From Lonicera japonica (taxonomy: Eukaryota > Streptophyta > Magnoliopsida > Dipsacales > Caprifoliaceae), in assembly GCA_021464415.1 (NCBI GenBank), contig CM038470.1, positions 11,234,394 to 11,298,393 on the forward strand: DNA of 64,000 nt, given 5' to 3'. The translations under genes were made by a program, and so were the position numbers. Positions 12,300 to 24,866 of the stretch are shown here, piece by piece. The notes beneath the pieces were generated by a model. That model saw nothing but the letters and a program-made list of their open reading frames with translations. It had not been told where the DNA came from and did not search any database. Position 1 is the first letter of the stretch. The number at the start of each line of letters is the position of its first letter.

Positions 12300-14571
12300 C
12301 CATCTCCACCGCTAAAGCAAAAAATGCATATTACATTTATCTTATTAATATTAAAATATTTACATTTGTTAAAAAGTTAAAAAAATAATGTGAAATGATA
12401 TACATAATATTGTCACCTCGATATTATGTATATCGTCCCAAAAATCACGCTTTTTAAATTGATGTTCTTAATATATTGTCCTAAAGACCAGCACTCGAAC
12501 AATATATTTTATTTGTCCTAACTTCTTCTTCTTCTTCTTCTTTTTCTTCTTCAAGAAAAAAATGTCGTATGATATATAGAGTATATCCTCCAAATGCTTG
12601 GCAGAACTGGACGGCATGCTATATATTGTTCGACTAGATAATTTATTGTAAGATAAATTTAACGTTGGTTTAGCTTTTTAGCAACCTTTTTTGCTTTATA
12701 GCAAATAGCTAAATTTAATGCATGATTGGTGCATATGATTTTAATGTTTTCGTAAATTAGTAATGCAATAAAAACTTAAACTCATAACCTTAAATTCTAA
12801 TAACACGTGTTTGATAACATATTATTTGATGTACATATATCAATTAGGAATCATGCACATATATCAATTATCACATGTGAAACAAATTATGGCACTAATT
12901 AAATCAATCTTCTTAGTGCTCTTGTTCCAACCCATGCGCATGTCAAAATATGCTAGTTTTAGAAAAATAAAGCTATTTTCTTTATCCAAATTAAATCCCT
13001 CTAACGTTGTATTTGATAGACTAAAAATGCTTTGCAGAGAAGTTATTCAAGACTAAAACATAAAAATAAAGCTATATATATTATTTTTTGTTAAATTATA
13101 TTTATATCATACAACATATATAGTAAACCTCACTCTTTCATTCTCACGCTGCTACATGGTATTTCATTAAATGTATTAATATATCATTATAATTTTATCT
13201 TATCTTCTTTTTTTTTTCTTTTCTTTTTATAAAACAGGTAATTAAAACGTAATTAATTTCCATTCATATTACCTATTAATTACATTCTACCTTATACGTC
13301 TGTATAATTCTTTTCTTACTTGTATTATGTTCGTCTCTTCTTTCATATAATTTATGCATTAACAATATATTGGCATGTATAAGTATTTAATGCCAAATTA
13401 ATATGCAATTTTACTTTCCTGTTTATGTTTCAGCCTTTCATCTTTTAATGTGGAGACTGCTTTGGTCTTCTCTCACTCATATGTACATAGTATTAAATAT
13501 ATGATCACAAGAAATGTACATGTTTTTCATCTTCATAATGATTCCGTTTAGATAATGGGTCACTTTTATAGTTCTCTTTAAATTTACATATCCTACTCTT
13601 AGTCATCATGTTTTCCTCTTTTATTACATGTATTTCACTGCAGATCAAATTTTGGTTCGTTTAGTATTCCTCTGCAATAATTTGGGGATGAAGCTCACAT
13701 TAGAAGGATATATCATTAATTGTAGGTAAGTTTATTAATTTGCCTTTATACAATTTACACTCTTTAATTTCAATTGATCAATGTCTAGTGCAACACATAG
13801 ACCGTACTACTCAATCTTCAAATATTCAATCAAAAAATGGTTGTAATAAAAATTTAGTATATTTTCAATAGTTAAGACTTTTTTTTTAATAAATTATTAT
13901 GATTCACCTAATGTTAGATTGGACTTTTTGCTCAAAATTAGTGGCTAATCAATTTCTCCACAAAATTTTGAATATTCTTTTAATTCATTACCTCTTAAAG
14001 AAACTGTCCTCCTTAGGACAAACCTCTTAATTTAGAATTAGAGAAGCATCTTTCTATTGCTTTACGAGTAATCTATTTTTTTTTATTATAATCTCAAACT
14101 AGTTTCCCAATTTTTACTCATTTTCTCTATATTTTGTTCTTTTCATTTCATTTTCAAACCTTTGCTTGTCCATTTTATAATGTTTTGACATTGATAGAAC
14201 TAAATAATTTTCAACCATTTTTTATAACTCGTGCATCGCATAGATTTATAGTTAGTTTTCATGTAATTTACACCTTAAAAAGTAGAGAAATTAATTTTTA
14301 TTATTGTGAAAATTAATTTCATACTCAAAAGTATTGCAATTAATTTGATAAAACACATGGGCACAAAACATTTAAATTTACTTGGCAAGTTCTTTACAGT
14401 GAAAATCGATTCACTGCAGAGAAATTTGAAAAATCAAAGATAATTTAAACCTACATTTGATTTCAAGTAAATATTGTTAAAAAAAAGGAGCGTGTTTCTA
14501 TTTTTAAGGGGTGTATTCAATTTAGATTTTATAAGATTTTTTTGAATTTTGAAAGTCCATTTATATTCAAT
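12300..14571. other. Intergenic DNA
   Basis: AT-rich sequence with pyrimidine runs (for example near 12520-12550). No gene, RNA or element with defined ends was supported. Confidence 0.5.
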
Positions 14572-15223
14572 GGGCAATTAAAAAAAAGGGCTTATTAGAG
14601 AAAGATTTTCACACTAAGGCCAAGGAATAATTTTTTTTTAAATAAAGGGCCTATTTTTTATTTTATTGATAATATGACATGTGTCTTTTTTTTTCATTAT
14701 AAAATGACACCCCAACCCTTAAAATAAACTAAAAAAATATCAATATGCATTAAAATATGGACTGCAATATGAACTTTGCAGTCTATATTTCACTGCAATA
14801 TGAACTTTGCAGTCCATATTTCACTGCAATGTGAACTTTGCAGTCCATATTTTTAGTGCAAAGTTCATATTGCAGTCCATATTTTACTGCAATGTGAACT
14901 TTGCAGTCCATATTTTTAGTGCAAAGTTCATATTGCAGTACATATTTCACTGCAATAGTTCATATTTTATTGCAATATGAACTTTGCAGTCCATATTTTT
15001 TGTGAAAATTTCATAAAAAGGGGTAATTTAGGTAATACATAACATGTTTTTATTAATTAAATGATATTTAAATTTATTCAAATACATTCATTTAAAATAT
15101 AAAACAAAATAGGCCTCTCACACTAATTACCAATTAAAAATAGGCCCTTCATTCAAAAAAATATTATTCATTGAATTTTTGGTAAAAATCAATGTATAAT
15201 AAGCCCTTCTACCTAATTTCTAG
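14572..15223. mobile_element. Non-autonomous DNA element (652 bp) filled with hairpin repeats
   Basis: A 10-bp direct repeat TATATTCAAT flanks it (14562-14571 and 15224-15233). Inner ends form an imperfect inverted repeat: agggcttatta near 14588 against its complement near 15198, and aagggcctattttt near 14646 against its complement near 15130. The 9-10-bp duplication fits a MULE-type insertion; the outermost ~15 bases of the two ends match poorly. The centre (about 14757-15000) is a short-unit array described separately. No coding sequence. Confidence 0.55.
14757..15000. repeat. Array of ~31-bp units, each an imperfect palindrome, in both orientations
   Basis: The core unit is ACTGCAA-N(7)-TTTGCAGT followed by a 'ccatatttt' spacer. 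About seven units occur, some reversed (gtgcaaagttcatattgcagt). Each unit can form a stem of 7-8 bp, and oppositely oriented units can form longer stems. Confidence 0.8.
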
Positions 15224-16160
15224 TATATTCAATTGGGATTTTAAAACATCTTTCAAAATCTTATGGTATTCAATTAAGAATTTAAAAAGTCTTTTAAAAT
15301 CTTGTGATATTCAAAACTCAATAAATTTTAAAGAATAAATTGATAGATTTTGATAGATTTGAGAGTATTTTTATGAATAACAAATTTACTAACAAATTTT
15401 CTATTCAAGAGGAAGATTTCACATGGATTTCTTTTTCATCTTTCTCCCAAAACCCCATGTATTATTTATTCTTGTCTATATAATATATTAAACCTTTCTA
15501 CTACGTTCTCTCTATCTAAAATCTCGTCTTTTTCACAATTTTATCTATATTTATTATTCGTCTCTATAATCTATTTAAATATCCTCTCTTCATTCACTCT
15601 ATCTAAAGCTTATTTTTGTTTTTAGATACTACTTTCAAAGTTTTTATTGTCCAAGTCATCTTCTTTCAAAATTATAGATACGTTGCCCCCTTAATTCTTC
15701 TCCCCTTTTATGAATTTTTTTAGACAGAAGATAAAAATCAAATATAAAGGGCAAAAAAACCTAATATGTTGGATTTTTAGACTCGATCTGAATCGTTTGC
15801 AACAGATTTATAATTTTTTTATTATTTTAAAGTCATAATCAAAATTCTTTTATTATTTATCCTTTGATATTTTTATTATAATTAGAAGAATCAATTAATT
15901 TATTAAAATCTATAGAAATACTAAAGAGTCCATTCTTTAAAATATGTGAGAGTATGTATGAATTTTTTTAAATATATTAGACTCTATAGATTTAAAATAA
16001 TTTATAAATTTTAAAAAATCCATAAATTTTAAAAAATTTATAAAAATATTTTAAAATCTAAATTTGATGGAGATGATATACTTACTATAGAGATCATCTC
16101 CGCCAAATTTAATGAAAATATTCTTCAATGTACCCCTCGAAATTGATGATCCTTAAGATG
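15224..16160. other. AT-rich DNA, possibly the arm of an outer old element
   Basis: The phrase 'ttcaatttagatttta' near 14518 and its near-complement 'taaaatctaaatttgat' near 16053 bracket 14.5-16.1 kb, hinting that the 652-bp element is nested in an older element with inverted ends. This is weak. No gene is seen. Confidence 0.35.
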
Positions 16161-16163
16161 GTT

Positions 16164-16318
16164 GAGGAGAGGGGTTGGCCCAGTGGTAGGCAACCTCCAC
16201 CCTTGCCTTGAGGTCAAGGGTTCGACTCATAAGGTGGGAGGGGAGGGTTTTTCTTTATTTGTAGGATTAAGGGAGAGACTTAGACCTCCCTTAATTTTTT
16301 TTAAAAAAAAAAAAAAAA
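16164..16318 (+). mobile_element. tRNA-derived SINE
   Basis: A Pol III A box TGGCCCAGTGG (16176-16186, fits TRGYNNARNNG) is followed 32 bases later by a B box GGTTCGACTC (16219-16228, fits GGTTCGANTC). The copy is short and ends in an A-run (about 16303-16318). These are the marks of a tRNA-headed SINE. Target-site duplications were not found with confidence. Confidence 0.75.
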
Positions 16319-16668
16319 GTATGCTTCATAAATTAAAGAGAGTGTTTCACTGTTACATTATATTTAATTGGAATTAATTAATTAATTACGAAACCCAAAT
16401 AGATAGGCAGAATAATAATATATCATTTCATGCTTTTTAATTATTTAACTAATACAAAGGCTTCGAACACTAATTATAATTTTGATTTTGCCTGGGTAAG
16501 AACCATTCACCGTAACAAATATTATTAAAACAATTCCAAACAACACATTCAAAGTATATATAAATTCATACGGAGTAATTTTTACCATCATCCAATTGTA
16601 AATAAATACTCTATTTTGTAGTAAAAAGTTGCTATTAATAAATAATACATAAGGCATCAAAGAATAGC

Positions 16669-16672
<4 letters not shown>

Positions 16673-16713
<41 letters not shown>
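16673..16713. repeat. (CT)n microsatellite
   Basis: About 20 uninterrupted CT dinucleotides just downstream of the CASP-like gene's 3' end (minus-strand gene). A short CA run lies at about 16843-16858. Confidence 0.95.
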
Positions 16714-16717
<4 letters not shown>

Positions 16718-16890
16718 TATGCACAACAGAAGACCAACCGCCCAGGCCCACACCCCCATTATCCAATCAGTACGGATGCATAGCATAGCATATATTGAAA
16801 AAGAAGAAGGAAAAAAAAAAAGAAAAAAAAAACATTCGGTCACACACACACACACACACTTGACACTACAGAGTATCTCCCCTCCTCCCT

Positions 16891-19035
16891 CTACAGATGG
16901 AAACGGGAGCCGTTGATTATGAAACACACCACTCTAAATCCCGATATTAAACAAGATAACCCCAAGAACACAAACCCCGCGAATCCCAATGCGATTGAGA
17001 TGTTCGACTGTACACAGAACGCGTTACTGGCCGTACACGTGTCCATCCCTCTCAGTGCCCTAGCCAATGCCGTTCCCGCCGAGTTCGCCGACAGCAACAG
17101 GTACGCCAATACCTGATATCAAAACGACATCGTGTCGTGTAAATACATTCTCAAAAATTAACCTTCATTGGTTCCGTTTAATAGCGATATAAAAAATAAC
17201 ATTTAATTTTAGTTACGAAATTTGAAAGTAAATTGAGTTTTACAATGAGATACTCTTTATTCCCGTTATGAGTACATGTTTTATATTTTTTATAATTTTT
17301 TATGAATCTTTTTTGTTCTTCAATCACTAAAGAAAATTTCTTTTATAAGAAAAATAACAAAGCGGGAAGACATGTCTCAACTTATTTTTTAAGTTTTCAC
17401 AAAAATCAATCATTTTTTTTCTTCATATTATTATTATCAAACAGACTCATAAAATATTTTAGATTTATTTTGTTAACTAGTATAATAATACTATTTTTAA
17501 AGCAGTTTTCAATAGCATACAATTACTTTTGACATTAATAAAAATTATTTTAACAATAGTGTTACTCAAATATAATTATTCTTCGTATGAAATATCTAGA
17601 ATGTAGCAAAGTTGTCGAAATAATTGAGTTTGTTTACTTAGTTTTGCCCATTTTTCCTATTCAATAACTATTAATGTAAAATAGTAATAATAAATATAAA
17701 TTTATAAAATACTATATACTCCGTATTAAATATTTATAATCATATAAAAGTAATAATATTTTTCAGATATTTTTTTTTCATATTCAAAAGTTAAAAAATA
17801 AACTAGGAGGACATTTCAGTAGGCAGTGTTAGATTTTTAACTTTGTAAGTATTTGTTTTACTAAAAGACATTTACATTCTATCTTCGTTTTATTATTTTG
17901 AAATTCTTTTTCTTTCTAAAATTACTTATGGCACACAGATTGCGCCTGGTTTGAAATTTTAATATTAAGAAAATATACATTTCACTTTTTTTGAATCACA
18001 AAAAAATAAAGTTTTCGTTTACATAAAGTTTGTTTTCAGCTTAACGAAACACCCCTCACATTTCCAAAATATTTAGAGGGAAAGAGAGCCATAGATTGTT
18101 AAAAATTTTGAACAGAGAATTATTCGCGAAAATTGAGAGAGTAAACAAGAGAGGAGAGAGAATGAACCTGATCATGGCTGAAATCAAACCAAACTTGTAA
18201 GATCTCGGGGAGAACAGTGACTCCTCGTGAAATCTCCCAAACAGAAGCTCCCATTTCGAAGAGTGAGTACAAGGCAACTATTGCATTCGCAGCAAGAACG
18301 AATCTGTCAACAGTTTCGCTTTAATTTCTCTATGCAATTCATTCATTACTTATGAGAATAGCAAACCCTAGCCATCCGTTTGGCTGCTTAGAAAATTGAG
18401 GAACGAGTTCAAATCAAATTTAAAGGAAAAAACTTTAAAATTTCACATCCTTTACGGCTGTATCAGTTTGATTTCATAATTTGAATTCGTTCAATCGCGC
18501 TTTTAAATTTAAAATTTTCCAACATTTTCTCAGCAACCAAACATAGGAAACTGCACGCTGAAAGGAGAATAACAAACCCTAGCCATCCGATTGGCCACTG
18601 ATAAAATTGAGGAATGAACGAAAATCAAAGTTGATAAAAAGAATAAAAAAAGGTTAAAAACTTCATATCCTGTATCAGTTTGATTTGCAAATTCGAATTG
18701 GAGACAATAATTCTAGTTCATTCGCGGTCCGTATTCTAATTTCAAAATTTTTCCTACATTTTCTAAGCAACCAAACATAATAAAAACCTGCAAACTGAGA
18801 GAAGATTAATGTACCTGAAGGCGTCGAAATCGTACCAGCGGGGCGAATTAGAGCCCCTGGAATTAGTAAGCATGAAAACGGCGGCGGCGAGAGAGAAAGA
18901 AAAGGCGGCGAGGCGGAAGACGAAGATGATAGTGTTGAAGCGGCGGAGCTTCTGTACGGAGACGGTGGAGTGGAAGTGAGGATCGTAAACTCGCGGCGGA
19001 GTCTCGAGGCCGCCGTTCCGGTGAGGGGACCGCAT
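16891..19035 (-). CDS. CASP-like membrane protein (CASPL/DUF588 family), three exons
   Basis: Exons on the minus strand: 19035-18815, 18303-18168, 17112-16891, all with GT/AG borders and matching phase (221+136+222 nt), giving 192 residues. The family are four-pass plasma-membrane proteins related to the Casparian-strip scaffolds, which organise membrane domains and local wall deposition. Four hydrophobic spans are visible: in exon 1 ([18 protein letters not shown]), exon 2 ([15 protein letters not shown]), the start of exon 3 ([13 protein letters not shown]) and its end ([20 protein letters not shown]). The TM3 region begins right at the exon 3 border, as expected. The N-terminus is short and cytosolic, with no signal peptide. 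The start chosen is the ATG at 19033-19035, with a TATATATAG-like box about 100 bp upstream (19135-19143). Intron 1 (18304-18814) contains an internal tandem duplication; intron 2 (17113-18167) is AT-rich. Confidence 0.85.
18354..18803. repeat. Tandem duplication (~210 bp, two diverged copies) in CASPL intron 1
   Basis: Two copies start near 18354 and 18563. Both open with 'gagaata-caaaccctagccatccg', pass through 'tgtatcagtttgatt' and end with 'cattttct-agcaaccaaacata'. They are diverged by point changes and small indels. Confidence 0.7.
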
Positions 19036-20974
19036 ATCTCTAAGCCCCGCCGGCTTATAGAGAGAGAAAGTGATTGGTTCGAGGAGGAGGAGGAGAGAGA
19101 AAGCTACAAGTCATGAGCAGAAAAAAGTTTGAAGTATATATAGCAAATGTAGAAAGTTCCAATCTCTTTTCTTACTAATCTGAAAATAAAATAAAATTTG
19201 ATTCTATGGAGCTGAGAAGTTTGGAGTCACGGGAGATGGCATGAATTCCATGAGAGAAATACATGTAAGTATATATATATATATATATTATCTGTAGAGA
19301 GAGAAAGATGGGAAAGAAGAGGGAGAAGGGAAAGGAGGTGGAAGGTGGGAAAAGGTTTTTAGAGAGATAAAGTGCGTGTTTAGAGAGAGAGGGTAAAGGG
19401 AGGCGGAGGGGGTAATACAGTAGAGAGTACCCAAACATTTAATATTAAGAGGAGTGGATTATTTTGTTTTTTTAAAAAAAAATTATTAAAAATTTAATAA
19501 TTGTTTTTTAAAATAATTAAACATTTAATATTAAGAGGTGTTATTTTTGTTGAATGCTTAACATTAATTTTAAATTATTATTTTATACAAACACTTAAAT
19601 ATTTAGAATTTCATTGAAAACAAAATATAAATATCATTTTTATAACTTTAATTCAACACTTAACCTTTAGGAATTAACAATTAAAGGTTAAAAAAACAAA
19701 TGCACCCAAGGGCGTTTTCGATTTTGGTCGGATTAAAATAACGAGACTTAAATTTAAACATAGGTTGAAAGTTTGCTTTCAGTTTGATTCGATTTTTAAA
19801 TCTTCAAAACCCGAATTCAAACCAAATTTTTTGGTGCGGTTTCAATTTGGTTTATTTGATTTTTAAATATTTTTTTTAAAAATAAATAAATCATAAGACA
19901 ACATTTACTTTAGTCAAAAAAAATAATAACTCATATTTATTTTAAATAAGAAAATATTAACTTTTATATTTATAATATAATTATAGTATTTATATTAGTT
20001 TAAATAGTCAATTTTTTAATAAATTTTAAAAATTTTAAAAATATAAAATTTTAATTAGTAAAACAATATTATTTTTATATCACATATATAATAATACGGT
20101 TGAATTCTGTTTTGTAATGTCACTTTCAAACCTGAACCAAACATGATTAATTTCAATTTCAATTTCTTTATTTATTTACTTTTTTATTGAACTTTTACAA
20201 ATCCATTCAACTACAATTTGATAGTTTAATTTTTAGGTTTTCTAGAATACCTCTAAACCAAACGTCAGGCAGAGCGTGAGTAAGGTAAGGGGATGACGCG
20301 CCCCTTTTTTTTTTATTTTTCACTTTTCTTTTGGTTTTCTTCTTTTACTTTGACATCTTTTTCCTGTCCAAAACAATTCACGCTTTTTTAGGAACTCTTT
20401 TGTACTCTCACGCGCTTGGCTAAAGCCTGCGCCTGCGAATCCTCAAGCGTGTGTTGTGAGTATGGCGTCTTCAGATTCTGTGTTTTATATGAAGTTATTT
20501 TTAAATGGGTGATTTTATCTCTATTTGTGCAATATCTTACAATTAATTTATTTTTAATTTATATAAGTTTTAATAATATAATTTTTTTTAAAATTGAGAA
20601 GTATATTCACTAATTAAAATTAATTAAAATTGTATTAATTTAGATTATATTTTACTTTAGATTCTTAATCGAAATCCATTTATATTTTTATTTATTTTCT
20701 ATTTTCTTTTAAGGGGCGTTTGGATTATATAATTTGATTTAGCTTTAAAATTCATAAATATAAGATTCAAAAATTACATATTTGAAAATACAATAATTTA
20801 ATTTTTTTTGTTTTCTTAAGAAATACAAGAAAATTGATTTCTAAATCCAAATATTATTCCGTTAAAATTTATATTTAGTTGATTAGCAGGCTACTTTTAT
20901 TTTTGACACTGTGACAGAGGTCAGGTTTGTACAAAATTAGCCTGTTTGACTCGACCCACCCCTATTATAGTATG
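19036..20974. other. CASPL upstream region and intergenic DNA
   Basis: 19036-19440 is purine-rich (GA repeats), typical of a plant 5' leader or promoter for the minus-strand CASPL gene. The stretch 19710-20245, with Arg-rich-like 'ttcgattttggtcgg' and 'aacccgaattcaaacc' phrases, resembles hAT-type non-autonomous elements, but its ends and target duplication could not be fixed. No gene is seen. Confidence 0.4.
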
Positions 20975-22242
20975 AGATAATGGGTTATAAGGTCTCGCTC
21001 CATAATGTTTTATAATACTAAGGACGAATTCATATTTAATAAAGAGAAATTGTACTAATTTCATAATTTGCTTTTTGTAAAAAGGACATTTATCATAATA
21101 TTAATTTATTTTAAAAAAAATGATAAATGTTGATGGACAAAAATACCTCTAATATAAACATTTCTTAGCCCCTCTTCCCCCACATAAACTTTTAATACAT
21201 CATTTATCTCTCTCTAAATTCCATTCAACCATCAAATACTCCTATCTGTCTCACCAACGACCTTACCTCCTCCACCACCACCACCACCACCACTTGATTC
21301 TCCGATCATATCGCCGGGAGGAGAGCCATTCTCATCTTCTTATTCTTCTTTTTTCTTCAGGGGAAATTATAAAACATATATAACTTTTGATTGAACGATA
21401 GATTTAGCTGATTTTCGAATATGTTATTCGAAATACAAAGTTATTATATTCGCGCGAAAATCAAGACGATTAGAGATTGTTTTGCTATCGAAATCAACCA
21501 ATTTCAATAGCTCAGCGAGATTTTGGGAAAAAAAATCTGATCGTTTCTCTTTTTTGTTTTTACAAACCCTAGATTGATCAATATATATAAATAGAGTGTA
21601 TGTTGATTTCATTAATTTTGTTATTCTATGTTTTGAAATGGTGTTAAAATAATTTTAACACATTCTGGTTGTTGTTCAAGTGGTGCTACCTTCTGGTTGT
21701 TGTCCAAGAGGTACTAAATAAATATATTTAGCACTTTCTGATTTTTTTTGTCCAATAGGTGCTAAATAAATGCATTTAGCACGTTTTGATTTTTGTTGTT
21801 CAGAAGGTGCTAAATGTATTTAACATCTTCTAAAATGCATTTAGCATATTTTGATTTGCTAAATGCATTTAGCACTTTCTAAAATACATTTAGCACATTA
21901 TGGTTAAAATGCATTTAGCACCTTCTGGTTTGTGGTAGTAAATGCATTTAGCATCTTATGGTTTGTGGTGCGGTATGTGGTGCTAAATGCATTTAGCACA
22001 TTCTGGTTGCTCCTTCTGGTTTGTGGTGCTAAATGCATTTTGCATTGAGCACATTCTGGTTTATGGTACTAAATGCATTTAACACATGCTGGTTGCTGTT
22101 AGTGTCATAATGAGACGTGAGATGTTATAAGAAAGGGGTATTAGTGTCTTTTTTATATAATGTCCTTAATTCATATGGCTAATTTTTAAGTGTCTTCTAT
22201 AATTATGTTATTATTAGAATTAACCCTTATGCCTAATTGACC
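20975..22242. repeat. 1.25-kb dispersed repeat, copy 1, with palindrome array
   Basis: It aligns in direct orientation with 23626-24866. It opens 'gataatgggttataaggtctcgct' and closes 'gttattattagaattaacccttatgcc'. A middle part holds a conserved 'acttttgatt-aacg' block and an 'aaaccctagattgatcaatatatata' block. Its right half (21640-22100) is an array built on TGCTAAATGCATTTAGCA, a perfect palindrome around ATGCAT. Terminal regions show weak inverted similarity, so a non-autonomous DNA transposon is likely. No coding sequence. Confidence 0.6.
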
Positions 22243-23625
22243 CTTATAGTATTTCTTTCTTATAATATAGCATAATTTCCATGGAACGAGAGTGAGTTTA
22301 TGCATACATTATTCGCGATGGATTTAGATTTTTAAAAAAATAAAACCGACAACGAGTTATAAGCATGTTGGGTTCAGGTTTGGACAACATACGACCTCTT
22401 GCCATCCCTAGTATTATTGTTATAATTAATATTACAAGTACAATTATCATAATAACAAATAATAGTGTGTTTATTTTTTTATTTTTTTTTAAATTCGTAA
22501 GTTTGAGATCTGAAAAGAATAGTTATACTTATAATATTTGAAATCATAATTGTACACCAAATAAAATATTTAGATTTACGATTCCAAATCCAACTCATGT
22601 TCAAATCATCTCTTAAATCCACATTTTAAATGCACCCTTAAAGAATTTTTAAAAAGTTTTATTAAAAACTATTGATTAACTTATCAATACGTAGTTAATC
22701 AATTAATTATACTATTAATACGCCTACCCTTTTTTTCACCTATGCATAAGAGGGAACCAATAATAATAATAATAAAAATTCGAGAATCAAGTATATATAT
22801 TCTTCTATATTGACAAGCCCAGTAGTCCTATTACATGGTTATCAAGATTTTAATATATATTTATATAAAGTATCAATGATCATGTAATTAATTAGTTAGC
22901 ACGACATTTTATACTCTAATTTATAATACGAATATTACTTTTTTCACTAGAATGATTTGAGTGGGGATAATTATGCAAACAATATATCATAAAACCTTTG
23001 AGATTTATTTTGTGCTTCGAAAAAATATATATTTTTTGAAATTATGTGCAATAAATGAGCCTACAAACAATTCTAAAAAAAATCATCATTTTTTTTAAAG
23101 AATCACCATTCTCGAGTCTTTTTATTTTTATTTTTTGTTGTACATATTTTTTTTGTTCTTTCTAAAATTCTAAATCTTACCATTTGATAATTGATTTAAA
23201 ATTTAGAATTTTCAAAATTCATAAAATATATACATTGAATACTCATGGTCTTGGTTGACCTTTGTGATAATATTTTGATTACATGTTGTTCAAATTTGAA
23301 ATTTCTGTTTGAGATGTTTAGTTTAAATTTGAGTTTTTGTTATTTATAATTTTTTATTATTTTAATTTTAGCAGTTGTTATCTTTAACAAGGGGTAGTTT
23401 TGAAAATGACTCTATATTTTATTTTTTATAAATTGAAATTCATTTTGTTCTGGATTAAAAAGTTGTCCTTGAAACTAATCTTAAAAATAGAATGTCTTTT
23501 GTTAGAAAGAGAATAATAGATTTGTCCTTTAAAAAAAGTTTCATATTTTTATTTATTTAATTAAATTGGATGTATCTTTTAATTTAGTGGATTTTTTAAT
23601 ATTACGTCATTAATAAAATATTAAA
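22243..23625. other. Intergenic DNA between the two repeat copies
   Basis: AT-rich sequence with no supported gene or element ends. Confidence 0.5.
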
Positions 23626-24866
23626 GATAATGGATTATAGGGTCTCGCTTCGTAATATTTTATAATTCTAAGGACGAATTCATGTTTAATAAAGGGAAGT
23701 AGTACTAATTTCATAATTTTGTTTTATAATAAGGACACTTTTTATAATATTAATTTATTTTAAGAAAAATGATAAATGTTGATGGACAAAAATAATCCTA
23801 ATTAAAAACGCGTATATATGTTCCGGTTCACTGTGCACAAGTGTATAAAGAAAAAAATAGGTGTGGTGGCAATCCTACTAACTACATACAACAACCAACC
23901 TTTATAAAAATCACTTCCTTATTTCTCAGCCCCTAAATCCCCTTAATAAATAGCACGATTGCTCTTCCTTCCTATTATTTATCTATCAATAATAAATTCC
24001 TCATTTTTATCAATGATTGGAACCCTAACTTTTCCCTCCATACAATTTACATAGCAGGGCTTCCCCAGGCCACCGGATTAGCTCCCAAAATCTCCACTAC
24101 CACCCGACTCTCCGATCGTATCGTCGAGAGAAGAGTCGTTCTTATCTTCTTCTTTTTTTTTTCCTGCAAGTGCAATCATAAAATAGATATAACTTTTGAT
24201 CCAACCGTTGGATTGTGTTGATTTTTGAATATGTTGTTCGTAAGACAAAGTTATAATAATTATGCGAAAAATCAAGATGATTAGATATATTTTTGCTATC
24301 GAAATCGATCAATTTCGACAGTCCAGCGGAATTTGAAAAAAAAATATGTTCATAACTCTTTTTTTTGACGAACCCTACGTTGATCTATATATATATATAA
24401 ATAAATTGAGTGGATGTTGATCTCATCAATTTTGTTGTTCTCTGTTTTTGTAATGGTGTTAAAATTATTTTAATACCAATGTTTTAACACTAATGGTGTT
24501 AAAACAAATTGGTACTAAACAAATTTAGCACCATTGTTACAAAAATAGATCGGTGCTAAACAAATTTAACACCATTTGTGCTAAAACAAATTGGTGCTAA
24601 AATAACTTGGTGCTAAACACCATTGGTGCGTGCTAACATAGATTGGTGTTAAACAGATTTTGCACCATTGGTGCTAAAATAGTTTGGTTATAAATAGAAA
24701 CAAATTAATGCTAAATAGATTTAGCACTAATTTTGATAAGACGTGAGATGTTATAAGGAAAGGATATAAGTATCTTTTTTGTATAATGTCCTTAATTTAC
24801 ACAGTTAATTTGTAAGTGTCATTTATAATTATGTTATTATTGGAATGAGTCCTTATGCCCAATTCC
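23626..24866. repeat. 1.25-kb dispersed repeat, copy 2, with a different palindrome array
   Basis: Same family and orientation as copy 1: shared opening 'tggattatagggtctcgctt', shared 'gataaatgttgatggacaaaaata', and shared 3' part 'agacgtgagatgttataag' through 'aattatgttattattgga'. Its array (24440-24740) is built on GGTGCTAAACAAATTTAGCACC rather than on the ATGCAT palindrome of copy 1. Confidence 0.6.
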
